A stretch of DNA of 64,000 nucleotides, taken from positions 569,336 to 633,335 of the forward strand of contig CAWDUI010000047.1 in the NCBI GenBank assembly GCA_963805445.1. The letters run 5' to 3'. The first letter of the stretch is position 1; each line of letters starts with the position of its first letter. The DNA is from JAENVT01 sp963805445. GTDB lineage: Bacteria; Actinomycetota; Acidimicrobiia; Acidimicrobiales; Ilumatobacteraceae. The notes under the pieces are model-generated. The model made no database searches. It was not told the DNA's origin and saw only the letters and a program-made list of their open reading frames with translations. Of this stretch, positions 18,846 to 28,646 are shown piece by piece. A program made the translations under genes and the position numbers.

Positions 18846-19951
18846 TGTGCCCACCGTTCGGCGAACTGCGCAGCGTCGTTGGCCGCAATTGCCGGGCACA
18901 CCAGACCGATGGTCTCGGCGCCGACACCGACCCTGGCGACGCTGATCTGGTCGCCATGCGAGAAGACGGTCGATGGTCCTCGCGGCCCGGTGATCACCAG
19001 CACCGCGACACCACCGAGCCCCCCGGTGAACAGGCTGGCGACCGATAGCACATCGGTGCCGCTGCTCTGCTGGAGCGGCGTGAGGAGGTCGAGCATCTCG
19101 GACTGGTCGACAAGGGGATATGGGCGTCCGGCACGCAGGCGCGAGGTCGAACGCACCACGACGTCGAGTCCCGATCGAAGGGCAAATGCGGCCACGCTGG
19201 CGCCCGCATCGACGATCTCCTCGAAATCGTCGGCGCTGGCGACCTCGGTCGAGGTGTCGATGACCACGGTGAACTCGTGGCGGCGGAGGTCGACGAACTC
19301 GCGGATCATCAGCGTGGCAGCGCGCGCCGACGTCGGCCAGTGGATCAATCGCGTGTCGTCGCCGTATTGGTACTCGCGCAGCGATTGGAAGCCCGATTGC
19401 GGATCGCCGGAGGGGCGTCGCAGGACGGCATCGTTGGTGATCACCCGCACCGCTCCCGACGCCGTGATCAGGGGGTACACACGCGGGTGCACCACGACGG
19501 TGCCGACCTGACCGAGCGGTCCGCTGGCCGTGGCCAGGCCGAGTTGATCGGTGCGTTCGAACGACATCGGCCCGATCGGGAAGATGCCACGGCGGCGGGT
19601 CGAGAACTGGGCATCGACCTCGTGGCGTGTCATGCGCGGCAGCGTCGGCACGTCGAAGGATTGGTGGGTGCCCTGGAACTGGTCGGTCAGCCGCGTGGAG
19701 CCGAGGCGATGAGCGGTCTGGTTGAAGATCTGATAACGAACGTGGACGTCCTCGCCGCGGGCGACGCGTGCGGTGATCAAACGCCGGCGAGCGGTGTGGC
19801 GAGTCGGCCGGTGAGCCATGTACAGCGCGAGAGCCACCGTGACGGCTCCCGCCGCAGCGAGTGCGAGCAGTTCTTCGTACTTCCAGTAGAACCCGAAACA
19901 GGCGCAGATCACTGCACCGATCGTGACTCCGAGCCCGGTGCGTGTCAGCAC
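18836..19951 (-). CDS. DUF58 family membrane protein
   Basis: A 371-residue protein with two N-terminal transmembrane helices (TGLGVTIGAVICACFGFYW, then LLALAAAGAVTVALALYMA) and a cytoplasmic or peripheral part. The DUF58 signature is present near residues 200-235: QSLREYQYGDDTRLIHW, then TSARAATLMIREF. A degenerate VWA-like domain follows. DUF58 proteins are almost always encoded with MoxR ATPases and probably form the membrane partner of a chaperone-like complex. Here moxR lies 4 bp upstream and the transglutaminase-like gene overlaps downstream, so the three genes form one operon. Confidence 0.9.
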   Translation of the reverse strand: MLTRTGLGVTIGAVICACFGFYWKYEELLALAAAGAVTVALALYMAHRPTRHTARRRLITARVARGEDVHVRYQIFNQTAHRLGSTRLTDQFQGTHQSFDVPTLPRMTRHEVDAQFSTRRRGIFPIGPMSFERTDQLGLATASGPLGQVGTVVVHPRVYPLITASGAVRVITNDAVLRRPSGDPQSGFQSLREYQYGDDTRLIHWPTSARAATLMIREFVDLRRHEFTVVIDTSTEVASADDFEEIVDAGASVAAFALRSGLDVVVRSTSRLRAGRPYPLVDQSEMLDLLTPLQQSSGTDVLSVASLFTGGLGGVAVLVITGPRGPSTVFSHGDQISVARVGVGAETIGLVCPAIAANDAAQFAERWAQWN

Positions 19952-19955
19952 GTGG

Positions 19956-20906
19956 TCATCCCTCGCGGTGGCGGGGAACTGCGATGTCGTCGACGATCTC
20001 CGCCAGCACCTGCTCGCTGCGCACGCCGCGCAACTCCGCTTCGGAGCTCAACGAGATCCGGTGGCCGAACACCGGCTCGATCAACGTCTTGATGTCGTCG
20101 GGCGTGACGTACCCGCGCTGTTCCGACGCTGCATACGCTTTGGCGACCCGCATCAACGACAGTGTGCCACGGGTCGAGACACCCAGTCGCAGGTCGGGGT
20201 GGGCGCGGGTGGCGTTGGCCAGCCGAACGATGTAGTCGTTGATGCTGTGCACGACCTCGATCTGTTCGATCGCCGCGATCAACTGCTCGAGTTGCGTCGC
20301 GTTGGTCACGGCCGGCACCCCGCGGTCGCGATTCTCGCGACGGTACGACTCGAGCACCGTGACCTCGGTGACCTGATCGGCGTAACCGAGCGAGAGCTTC
20401 ATCGCGAACCGGTCGAGTTGCACATCGGGCAACGGAAAGGTGCCGTGGAAGTCGCGCGGGTTCTGCGTGGCGATGACGAAGAACGGCCGTGGCACGAGGT
20501 GAGGCACACCGTCGGCCGTGACTTGGCGCTCCTCCATCACTTCGAGGAGCGCTGACTGGGTCTTCGGGCTGGCTCGGTTGATCTCGTCGCCGATCAGCAC
20601 GTTGGTGAAGACCGGGCCCTGACGGAAGGAGAACGACGACGTGCGCTGGTCGAACACCATCACGCCGGTGACATCGCTCGGCAACAGGTCGGGAGTGAAC
20701 TGCACGCGCTTCCACGACCCGGCAATCGACCCGGCGATGGCCTTGGCCATCGACGTTTTCCCGGTGCCGGGAACGTCGTCGATCAGCAGATGGCCCTCGG
20801 TCAACAGACAGCACAGCGCAAGACGAATCGACTCCGCTTTGCCGCGCACGATACTTTCGACGTTGTCGATCAAAGCGTGGAATACGCTGGCTACCTGGTC
20901 CGCCAT
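19956..20906 (-). CDS. MoxR-family AAA+ ATPase
   Basis: A 316-residue AAA+ ATPase of the MoxR branch. Walker A is DVPGTGKT (residues 44-51), Walker B is VLIGDEINRA, sensor 1 is FFVIATQNP, and the typical MoxR segment FPLPDVQLDRFAMKLSLGYA follows. The helical lid includes a sensor-2 Arg in STRGTLSLMRVAKAYA. MoxR ATPases act as chaperones that assemble or activate protein complexes, usually with VWA or DUF58 partners. The gene is first in the moxR-DUF58-transglutaminase operon and is divergent from the EssC-like gene across 179 bp, which suggests shared control. Confidence 0.93.
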   Translation of the reverse strand: MADQVASVFHALIDNVESIVRGKAESIRLALCCLLTEGHLLIDDVPGTGKTSMAKAIAGSIAGSWKRVQFTPDLLPSDVTGVMVFDQRTSSFSFRQGPVFTNVLIGDEINRASPKTQSALLEVMEERQVTADGVPHLVPRPFFVIATQNPRDFHGTFPLPDVQLDRFAMKLSLGYADQVTEVTVLESYRRENRDRGVPAVTNATQLEQLIAAIEQIEVVHSINDYIVRLANATRAHPDLRLGVSTRGTLSLMRVAKAYAASEQRGYVTPDDIKTLIEPVFGHRISLSSEAELRGVRSEQVLAEIVDDIAVPRHREG

Positions 20907-20970
20907 GGCCGGTGATGCTATCGCTCATCTATCCTGGGAGCGGGTACTGCCACATTGCGAAGGTCAGAAC

Positions 20971-21000
20971 TTGACATTGTCTTGAAGTTTGAGGTTATCC
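20971..21000 (+). promoter_or_regulatory. Candidate promoter for the EssC-like gene
   Basis: In the AT-richer divergent region between moxR and the EssC-like gene, a perfect -35 TTGACA lies at 20971-20976. A weak -10-like GTTATC follows at 17-bp spacing, ending about 85 bp before the start codon. The -10 match is poor, so this is tentative. Confidence 0.35.
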
Positions 21001-21085
21001 CGTTGATCTGTCGTGCCGATAACGAGATCATGAGGCCCGTGTCCGTGCCCGAGCCATCCACCGTCCTCCTTTCGCGCCCCGCCGC

Positions 21086-24000
21086 ATGGACCTGATCGTC
21101 GCGACGCCCCAGGGCGAGGCCGAGATCTCGATCAACGCCGTCCACGAGTCGGTCACCATTGGTGATCTGTTGAGCCGAGTGCTCAGCTCCGCGCCACCGA
21201 ACCTGGTCTACATCGACGGGCGACCGACCCCGAGCGGAACGCTGATGAGTGCCGCAGGCCTGGTCAGCGGCGCAGTGATCGAAACGACTGGACCCGTCGA
21301 GCACGTCGGTCACGCCGAGGTCACGCTGGTGCAGGCAGCCGGCGAAGGCGGCGGCAACCGCAGGCCCCTGGAACCGGGACGCTACGCGCTGGGCACGGCG
21401 CGACGTGCCAACGTCACGCCGTTGAGCTTCAACCAGGTGCTGGTGCCGCGGTGCGAGGTCGCCGTCGAGCACTCCGGCCGTGTCACGGTGGTGGCCAACC
21501 AGGGTGATCTCGACGGCCACGTCGCGGCCCATCCGGCGCAATGGGAGCAGCAACGACTTCGTATCGGGCACCGAGTCTTCCGGCTCGACGGTGCGATCGA
21601 CGATCGTGCTGCGTCGTTGCAACCGACCTCGCTGGGACAGCTCAACTTCGTACGAGCCGCACGCGACGAATCGGTGGTCGATCCCGAGCCGGCCGGTCGA
21701 GCGCGAAACGGCGCCCGGCGGCGCGGCCGGCGTCACCGTGTCGAGCCGGCCGAGCCGCCGACGATCGCCTCCACCGACCCGATGCGAGTGGCGTTCGACG
21801 CAGAGCTCGAGAGCATCCGCCGCACGCACCTCGACCTGGCCGAGGTCGTCCGACGCGCCACAGAGCTGTCCGAACACCTGTGGGAACGCCGCCCGGCCGA
21901 CGACGATGCGTTCATCTTCAGCGTCGGCCTGGCCGACCAGCACTGGTCACCCGACGAGGCCGGCGACGCCAGTCGTCGAGACCTGGCGTTGCTGCCCTCG
22001 GTGCCGGTCCTCGTCGATCTCGTCAACCAGCGCGGCATCGGCTTCGCCAGCACGCCACCTCAGGCACGCGCCGCTGCACGGGCGCTGGTGATGCAGGCCT
22101 GTGTCGCCCACAGCCCCGCCGATCTCGATGTCGTCGTACTCGCGACGCCTGCCGGCGCGTCGCGCTGGGAGTGGATCAAGTGGTTGCCCCATGCACGCGG
22201 GTCCCAAGGTGTTCAGCTGCTCAGCGATGACGAAGCGATCACCGACTGGGTGAACTCGCAACGCACGCTGACCACCGTCGTCGCCTCGATCCAGTCGCTC
22301 GGGCGGCCGATCACACCGAGCCGCCTGACCCTTGCCGTCATCGACGATCCCGGGCTGTGGCGTGGTCGGGCAGCGATGCTGCGCGGCCTGTTCGCCGAAG
22401 CGCAGCTGCCAGTTCGCTTCGTGGCGATCACCGATCGGGCCGATGACGTGCCGGCGGTGTGCACGACGGTCGTTCGCATCGAGGCCAACGGCGCGGCAGA
22501 GGTCGACTACCCGATCAGCGGGCCGACGGTCACCGATGTGGTCCCGTTCGTGCTCGAGCACGACGTTGCGGTCACCGCGGCTCGCAAGCTCAGCCCGATC
22601 GAGGACCACACCGCTCAACTCGCCGCCAGGGCCGTGCTGCCACCGACCGTCTCGCTCGCCTCGCTGATCGACCCCGACGGGCTCGACGCCGACCGCATGA
22701 GCGCCCGCTGGTTGGCCGGCCACAGGAGTCACCGGTCGCGGGTCCCCGTCGGCATGGGCCAGTCCGGCCAAGTAGAGCTCGACCTGGCCGAAGACGGGCC
22801 GCACGTGTTGATCGTCGGCGCGGCACGCTCCGGCAAGTCGGATGTCATGCGCACGATCGTGGCGTCGTTGATCGCCGGCAACGACCCCTCGGCCGTCAAC
22901 ATCATCGGCGTCGAGGCATCCGACGGCACGTCGTTCGGCGCCTTCGCCGGCCTCGATCACCTGGTCGGCTCGGTCAACAACTTCGACGAGCACGGGGGCG
23001 TGCGCCTCCTCGCGCGCGTTGCAGTCGGAGGTCAACCGGCGGGCCCGCGTGCTGTCCGCATACCACGCCGTCAGCGTCGCTGACTACTACTCCAAGCTGC
23101 CGCCCGTCCCGGATCGTGAGCAGTCGCAGTGGCGCAGCACGGATCCGCCGACGTCGAACGACACCGACGAGGTCGCTGTCGACAGCGACGGGGCGTCGGC
23201 CCCCCGCGTGCCCATCGCCGACGACGGCCCGCCGTCGATCCCCCGCCTCGTCATTGCCGTGGATGATGCCGACAACGTGATGATGCGTCACGCCGCATTT
23301 CTCCCGCAGCTGATCGATCTGGCCGACCGCTCGCGTCATCTCGGGATCCATCTGATCGTGGCCGCCGAGCAACTGTCGCGATCGATCGAGCACGCCTTGA
23401 AGTCGTTCGCCAACATCCGCATCGGCTTGCGGATGAACGATCCCGCGGAGGCAGTGGCCCTGATGGGGAACCGCGAGGCCGTGCAGATCTCGATGCACAC
23501 GCCCGGGCGTGGAGCAATCCGGATCGGCGACGGTGCGGCGCAGGCGGTTCAGTTCGCCTCGGCCGCGTCGGCGACGGGTGACCTGATGGAGATCACGCCG
23601 TTCATCCTCGCCCGCGATCTGAACTCCGTCGAACGCAAGATCAGCGCACGGCCGACCACGGCCACGATCGAGGCCCCGCGCGAGGGTGGGCTGCCACACC
23701 TCGTCGCCGTGGTCGGCCAGGCATCGCGACGCGTCGACGGTGGTCGCCACCAGATCCTGTGCCCGGACCTGCCTGGCCGGCTTCCGTACGAGCAGATCTC
23801 ATCGCCGCGGGCCAGCTCGTCGGATGCCGACGGCGCCGCGTTTGCGCTCAGCGACCTTCCCGACGATCACACCCAGAACCCCCGCCGATGGAATCCGGCG
23901 CACGATGGGAACCTGCTGATCATCGGTGGTTCTCCGTCGGAACGATCCAGCGCCCTCGCCACCTTGTGTGTGGCGGGAACGGATCGCATGGCACCGGATC

Positions 24001-25262
24001 GGCTGCAGTGCTATGTGATCGATTGCGCACCCGGGCTGTCGATCGACGCGCTGGGGCCGCTCGAATCGCTGGCCGCCTGCGGTGCCGTTGCCTCGACCGA
24101 CGATCCCGACCGAATCCTGCGGGTGCTCGTGCGAGTCGTTGACGAGCTCGAAGATCGGGCGACGCGCGACCACACGTCGTCGAAGTCGCATATCGTCCTC
24201 GTCGTGAACGACATCGGCTCGCTGCTACGCACTTTGGAGCTCGGCGGCGAGTTCGAGCAAGGTCGCGAGTTGCTCGAGCGCATCGTCAGCAACGGCCCCC
24301 TCCACAGCATCACCACGTTGATGAGCTCGGCCAGCGAGAACGCTGCTCCGGCACGGATGGTCGGCCAGTTCCAGCAACGCATCATCTTGCACCTCGACGA
24401 CCGCAGCGCATACCGCGCCTTTGGCATCGACCCCGGGCGCATCCCCGTGCAGGCCCCCGGCCGCGCCATCACACTGCCCGACCTGGTGGAGATCCAGATC
24501 GGATCGATCGCCGATCTGAGCGCAGCGGTCGAGCAGCGACTCGATCGCCCAGTCAGTGGCGAGGGCCCGGCCGACGTTCCCCGCACGCCGGATTCGGTGT
24601 CACTGGCACAGATCGCCGCGGCCACCGAACACCACGACGGGCGTTGGCTCCTCCCGGTGGGGCTCGACGCACGTTCGCTGCAACCCGCGCTCTTGCACCT
24701 GCAGGGTCCAGGAGCGGCGCTGGTGCTGGGCGACGCCGGCACCGGCAAGTCGACGGTGCTGACGAACCTCGCCCGTTGCGCGCTGGACATCGGTGCGGGG
24801 GTCGACATCCATGCGATCGCTTCGACGTGGAGCCCGTTGCTGCTGCTGCCCGGGCTCACCAGCGCATCCACGCTCGGCGGGATCGACAAGTGGGCGGCAG
24901 AGTTCTTCGCCACGACCGAGCGCGATCGGCTGGTGCTCGTCGACGACGCCGATCGGCTCGAGGGCAAGGTCTTCGAGCGGCTCGCGGCCGTGAACGACCC
25001 GCGCCTCGTCGTGATCGTCGCCGGGCGCACCCGCGGTCTGGAGATCCCGACTCACTGGACCGCACCACTGCGGCGCTCGCGAACCGCGGTGATCCTGCGT
25101 CCGCTGCCCGGTGACGGTGCCATGTTCGGTCTCCACCTGCGCGTCACGTCGTCGCACCCGGGCATGGGCCGCGGCGTGCTGATCGACGACGACCGCACCA
25201 AACCGGTGCTGCTCGCCGGACCCGTCGACGACAGCGACACGGCAAGCGGGGCGACGACATGA
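21086..25262 (+). CDS. EssC/EccC-like FtsK/SpoIIIE-type triple ATPase without membrane helices, one frame break
   Basis: About 1,390 residues. The first 200 residues look like two FHA-like beta domains, as at the start of firmicute EssC. A basic linker (RARNGARRRGRRHR) follows, then the EssC-type region LWERRPADDDAFIFSVGLAD to WEWIKWLPHARGS. Three ATPase domains come next. The first has GAARSGKS (near residue 578) and VIAVDDAD. The second, near residue 949, has only GGSPSERS, lacking the P-loop Lys. The third has GDAGTGKS (near residue 1214) and LVLVDDAD. The frame breaks near 23008-23018 in a GCGCGCG run (HGGVRLLAR to LQSEVNRRARVLSAY). I find no hydrophobic segment, whereas EccC/EssC normally have two helices. 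No WXG100, EccB, EccD, EccE or mycosin genes are nearby. Confidence 0.82.
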
Positions 25263-26218
25263 TGCGTCGCGGCGACGGCATCGGCATCGAGGTCCTGCCC
25301 GACGCGCTGCGCGGCGTGCGCCTGCAACAAGACGCTCCGGGCCGTGTCGCCAAGGTGGCCGGGGTCGCCTGCGACACCACCAACGACCTCTTGCTGCTCG
25401 ATGGGCTGACCCGGCTGCGCAGCTTGCTCGACGAGGCCGGCCAGCCGACCCGGGTGTGCATGTGGCGTCACGACTCGTACATCCAGTCACTCGACATCAC
25501 CGGGTGGAGCACGACCGAGTTGAACCTGCATCGATCGAAGCTCACCGACGTGTCGGCCACGATCGAGATGGCGTCGAGCGCCCGCCGGCTGCTGGCCCAC
25601 TTGCAGACCGACATGATCCGTCACCGTCGCGTCGAGCGTTTCGTTCGCCAGGCCGGATTCGACCTCGAGTCGATCGAACCGACACCGATCGCCATCGCCC
25701 GCCTGGTGCCCGCGTACACGATGCGCCTCATCGGAAGTCGCGGCGATGCCCAATCGTGGATCGCCGTCGTGCACGATCACCTGGTGCTTGCGGCCACACC
25801 GGTCACCGACGACCGCTACGACACACGCCGCAGCGAACTGCTGGCGACCAGTTGGTCGTCGTCGATCGAGGAGCTCCGCGAGCGGCTCCTCGACCCCGCC
25901 CAACTCGCAGCCACGCTCAACCAGCCGGCCGGGATGGCCGTGTCGCTCGGGCTGAGCCTGGTGGGTGACGCCTATCCCGAGTTTCCCGATACGCACCCGG
26001 CGTGGGGACCACGACTCGCCGGTGCGCTGGGATCGGCCGTTGCCGCGGCGGGTCTGGCCGGCCGCGTGCACCAGGTACAGCCACTCGTCGCGCCGCACGC
26101 ATTCAGCGACGATGGCGGCGTGTGGGTGGTCGAACGGGTCGGCGATGTGGCACCGGCCGCGCAAGCCCCGACAACGCGCAGGCGTTGGCGACGATCCACC
26201 GAGGACTCGCTGCACTGA
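25259..26218 (+). CDS. Hypothetical partner of the EssC-like ATPase (possible actin-like/PilM-like fold)
   Basis: A 319-residue protein whose ATG overlaps the EssC-like stop in an ATGA arrangement, so the two are probably co-translated. The N-terminus (GIGIEVLPDALRGVRLQQ) and the later RFVRQAGFDLESIEPTPIAI, SWIAVVHDHLVLAATPV and PAGMAVSLGLSLVG follow the order seen in PilM/FtsA-like actin folds. The nucleotide phosphate-binding motifs are not evident, so this is an inference from pattern only. The C-terminus is Arg-rich (TTRRRWRRS). No transmembrane segment. Function unknown. Convergent with the FtsH-like gene, 34 bp away. Confidence 0.6.
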   Translation: MMRRGDGIGIEVLPDALRGVRLQQDAPGRVAKVAGVACDTTNDLLLLDGLTRLRSLLDEAGQPTRVCMWRHDSYIQSLDITGWSTTELNLHRSKLTDVSATIEMASSARRLLAHLQTDMIRHRRVERFVRQAGFDLESIEPTPIAIARLVPAYTMRLIGSRGDAQSWIAVVHDHLVLAATPVTDDRYDTRRSELLATSWSSSIEELRERLLDPAQLAATLNQPAGMAVSLGLSLVGDAYPEFPDTHPAWGPRLAGALGSAVAAAGLAGRVHQVQPLVAPHAFSDDGGVWVVERVGDVAPAAQAPTTRRRWRRSTEDSLH

Positions 26219-26252
26219 CCCCCGGCAGGCCGCCCCGCCGAACGCAGGTTTG

Positions 26253-28052
26253 TTACTGGGTGCTGACTGCCTCGGCGACGATTTCGTGAACGAGATCACC
26301 GGTCAACTCGTCGTGCTCGCACAGCGCGTCGGCAACGGCCAGCAACGCCGTGCGGTGCTCCAGCAACATGCACGCCGATCGGTCGGCCGCCTTGTTCATG
26401 ATGTCGTCGGCCTGCACCCGTGACCGCTCGTCGGCAAGGACCTTGGCGGTCATGTTGCCGGCCATGTGCATCTCCGCTGCCTCGAGGCTCAGCAAGCTGT
26501 CGCCGGCGCCGACCAGGCCGATCAACTGCGCAGCGATGTTGGTGGCTGCCGCCAGATCGGAGGCGATGCCGGTCGATGCCTCGCCGTACTCCTGGATCTC
26601 GGCGGCCCTTCCTGCCAGGGCGACCACGATGAGATCGCGGAGCTCGCTCGGCGTGCGCAGATGGCGCTCCTCGCTGTCGTCGTGAGCGACGAGGCCGAGC
26701 GAGGCCGAGCGACGAAGGATCGATGCAACGCGCACGTCGCGACCGACCAGGACGGCGATCACGGCGTGCCCGGCTTCGTGGACCGCGATCCGGCGACGCT
26801 CGTCGGGCTGATAGCCGACATCTTGGGCAAGGCCGACCTCGACGATCATCTGCGCTTCGACGAGGTCTTCGATCGACAGCGACTTGCGCCCGCTCCGAAG
26901 CGAGATGATCAGCGCCTCGTCGAGCAACCGCTCGATCCGCACCGGGCTGTAACCCGCCGTGCGGTCGGCGATGATCACCGCGTTGACCGACGGATCGTGC
27001 GACTTCTTGGCCAGGTAGTAGTTGGCGATCGCGATGCGGTCGGTCCGCGGGGGCAGGTCGAAGTGGATCGTGCGGTCGAAGCGGCCGGGACGCATCAGCG
27101 CAGGGTCGAGGCCATCGGCGCGGTTGGTGGCAGCGAACACCAGCACGTTGGCCGGCAGGGTCTTCGGCCGTGACAGGGCGCGTGCCGGGGGAAGAAGGAG
27201 ATTGACCCGGTCGATGAGCTTGCTCGCCAACTTGTTCCAGCCGGTCGGGAGATCAAAGCTCTGCATCTGCACCAGCAACTCGTTGACGATGCCCGCGGCG
27301 CCCTCACGCATGCCGCCGTGACCCATGCCCGAGCGGGCCATGCCGATCGCATCGAACTCTTCGATGAAGCCGATCGCGCCGCCCTCGGCGCGGGCCGCTT
27401 GACGGAGCGCCTTGAAGAACTGGCGGATCTTGCGGTTGGTCATGCCGTAGAAGTGCGATTGGAACTCGCTGGCCGACACGAACAGGAACGGGACCTCGGC
27501 CTCCGCGGCGATGGCTTTGGCGAGGTATGTCTTGCCGGTGCCGGGGGCACCTTCGAACAACACGCCACGCCGCGGTGATCCGCCCATCTCCTCGGCGAAG
27601 GTCTCGTGGTTCAGGAACAGGTTGAGCGTGTCGATGGCCTCGCGCCGGGTTGCATCGGCACCGACCACATCGGCCAGGCGAATGTCGGAATCGGACGGAC
27701 GCAGCATGGTGTGCGGTGACTTCCCCGACGCCATCATCGGAATCATCATCATCCCGGTGATGAGGATCAGCATCACCCCGAGGATCGCCAACTCCGGGCT
27801 GTCGCGAATGATCGACGGCACACCGAGATGGACGGGGTTGCCTCTGAGTTCGCGGTACCAGAACCAGGCCAGCGGGACGCTGCAGACCACGACGAGGCGG
27901 AGGAGGCGCTGCTGACGCTTCCGTTCGCGGTTCGCACTGGCGTTGATCTGTCGGCCGCGGAACACGGCTCCGTGTTGCATCTGCGTGATGTCCATCAAAC
28001 CGACCCCCGTGTTGTCGTCAATGCCAATGCGGTGACAGTACATGATCGACAC
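26253..28052 (-). CDS. FtsH-like membrane AAA+ metalloprotease
   Basis: Two N-terminal transmembrane segments (about residues 50-66 and 88-107) are separated by a short loop. The AAA+ domain has Walker A GAPGTGKT (168-175), the second region of homology FAATNRADGLDPALMRPGRFDR (about 307-327, Arg fingers present), and the M41 peptidase domain with the zinc motif HEAGH (425-429) and a third-ligand Asp in GIASDLAAAT. Walker B reads GFIEEFDAIG, with Glu where FtsH has the first Asp of IDEID. An insertion of about 40 residues lies between Walker B and the second homology region. So it is a divergent FtsH, probably active. The start is uncertain: 28052, or ATG 27995 (MDITQMQHG). It ends 34 bp from the EssC-like operon, convergent. 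Confidence 0.87.
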   Translation of the reverse strand: MSIMYCHRIGIDDNTGVGLMDITQMQHGAVFRGRQINASANRERKRQQRLLRLVVVCSVPLAWFWYRELRGNPVHLGVPSIIRDSPELAILGVMLILITGMMMIPMMASGKSPHTMLRPSDSDIRLADVVGADATRREAIDTLNLFLNHETFAEEMGGSPRRGVLFEGAPGTGKTYLAKAIAAEAEVPFLFVSASEFQSHFYGMTNRKIRQFFKALRQAARAEGGAIGFIEEFDAIGMARSGMGHGGMREGAAGIVNELLVQMQSFDLPTGWNKLASKLIDRVNLLLPPARALSRPKTLPANVLVFAATNRADGLDPALMRPGRFDRTIHFDLPPRTDRIAIANYYLAKKSHDPSVNAVIIADRTAGYSPVRIERLLDEALIISLRSGRKSLSIEDLVEAQMIVEVGLAQDVGYQPDERRRIAVHEAGHAVIAVLVGRDVRVASILRRSASLGLVAHDDSEERHLRTPSELRDLIVVALAGRAAEIQEYGEASTGIASDLAAATNIAAQLIGLVGAGDSLLSLEAAEMHMAGNMTAKVLADERSRVQADDIMNKAADRSACMLLEHRTALLAVADALCEHDELTGDLVHEIVAEAVSTQ

Positions 28053-28160
28053 AGAGTGTGCAAACCACTCACGCTACGTGGTCATATGGTCTGCCACCAG
28101 CAACACCCGTTGACGACTTCTTGACGATCAGGGCGCCTCCATCGGCTGGTTGAGCTGGGA

Positions 28161-28573
28161 TTATTCGTCGGCCGACGGCGGCCGTCTGGTCTGCTTGCGC
28201 TGGGCGACGTGCCTTTTGCTCGCCAGTCGCTTGCGCACCGACGAGGCCGACGGACGGGTGGCCCGGCGCGGCCGCGGCGGCGGTTTGGCTGCTTCGTCGA
28301 GTCGCTCCAACGCAGCGGCCCATGCGGTGGCCCGGTTGCGGAACTGCGACCGTGATCCCGCCGACGAGGCGCGCTGATGGTCGGCCCCGCCGCAGCCAGC
28401 ACACGGTCGCGGATCGCCGCGCTCAGTCCCGCCTCGTCGATCGTGATGGTGACGGTGACAGCGGTGTCCGACGTGTTGGCGTGCTGGCCACCGGGGCCTC
28501 CGGAACGCGTCGCGACCCACGACACGGCATCCGCCGCGACGCGCAGGCCGCGCGCGGGTTCGGTACACACCAT
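28161..28573 (-). CDS. arfB: ArfB/YaeJ-like peptidyl-tRNA hydrolase (ribosome rescue), one frame break
   Basis: A protein of about 137 residues related to class I release factors without codon recognition. It has the catalytic GGQ loop in RSGGPGGQHANT, which hydrolyses peptidyl-tRNA on stalled ribosomes. The conserved middle is SSAGSRSQFRNRATAWAAAL. A basic, disordered C-terminal tail (RKRLASKRHVAQRKQTRR) enters the empty mRNA channel in ArfB. The frame breaks near 28375-28390, between LAAAGPTI and SSAGSRSQF. The start is ATG 28573 (MVCTEPARGLRV). The gene is divergent from the LarA-family gene, with a 73-bp gap. Confidence 0.82.
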
Positions 28574-28646
28574 CGACCGGTTCCACGGGTCCAGTGTGGC
28601 AGTCGCAGTCTGGCGGCGAACCGTCAGCGGGATTAGCGTCCGAACG

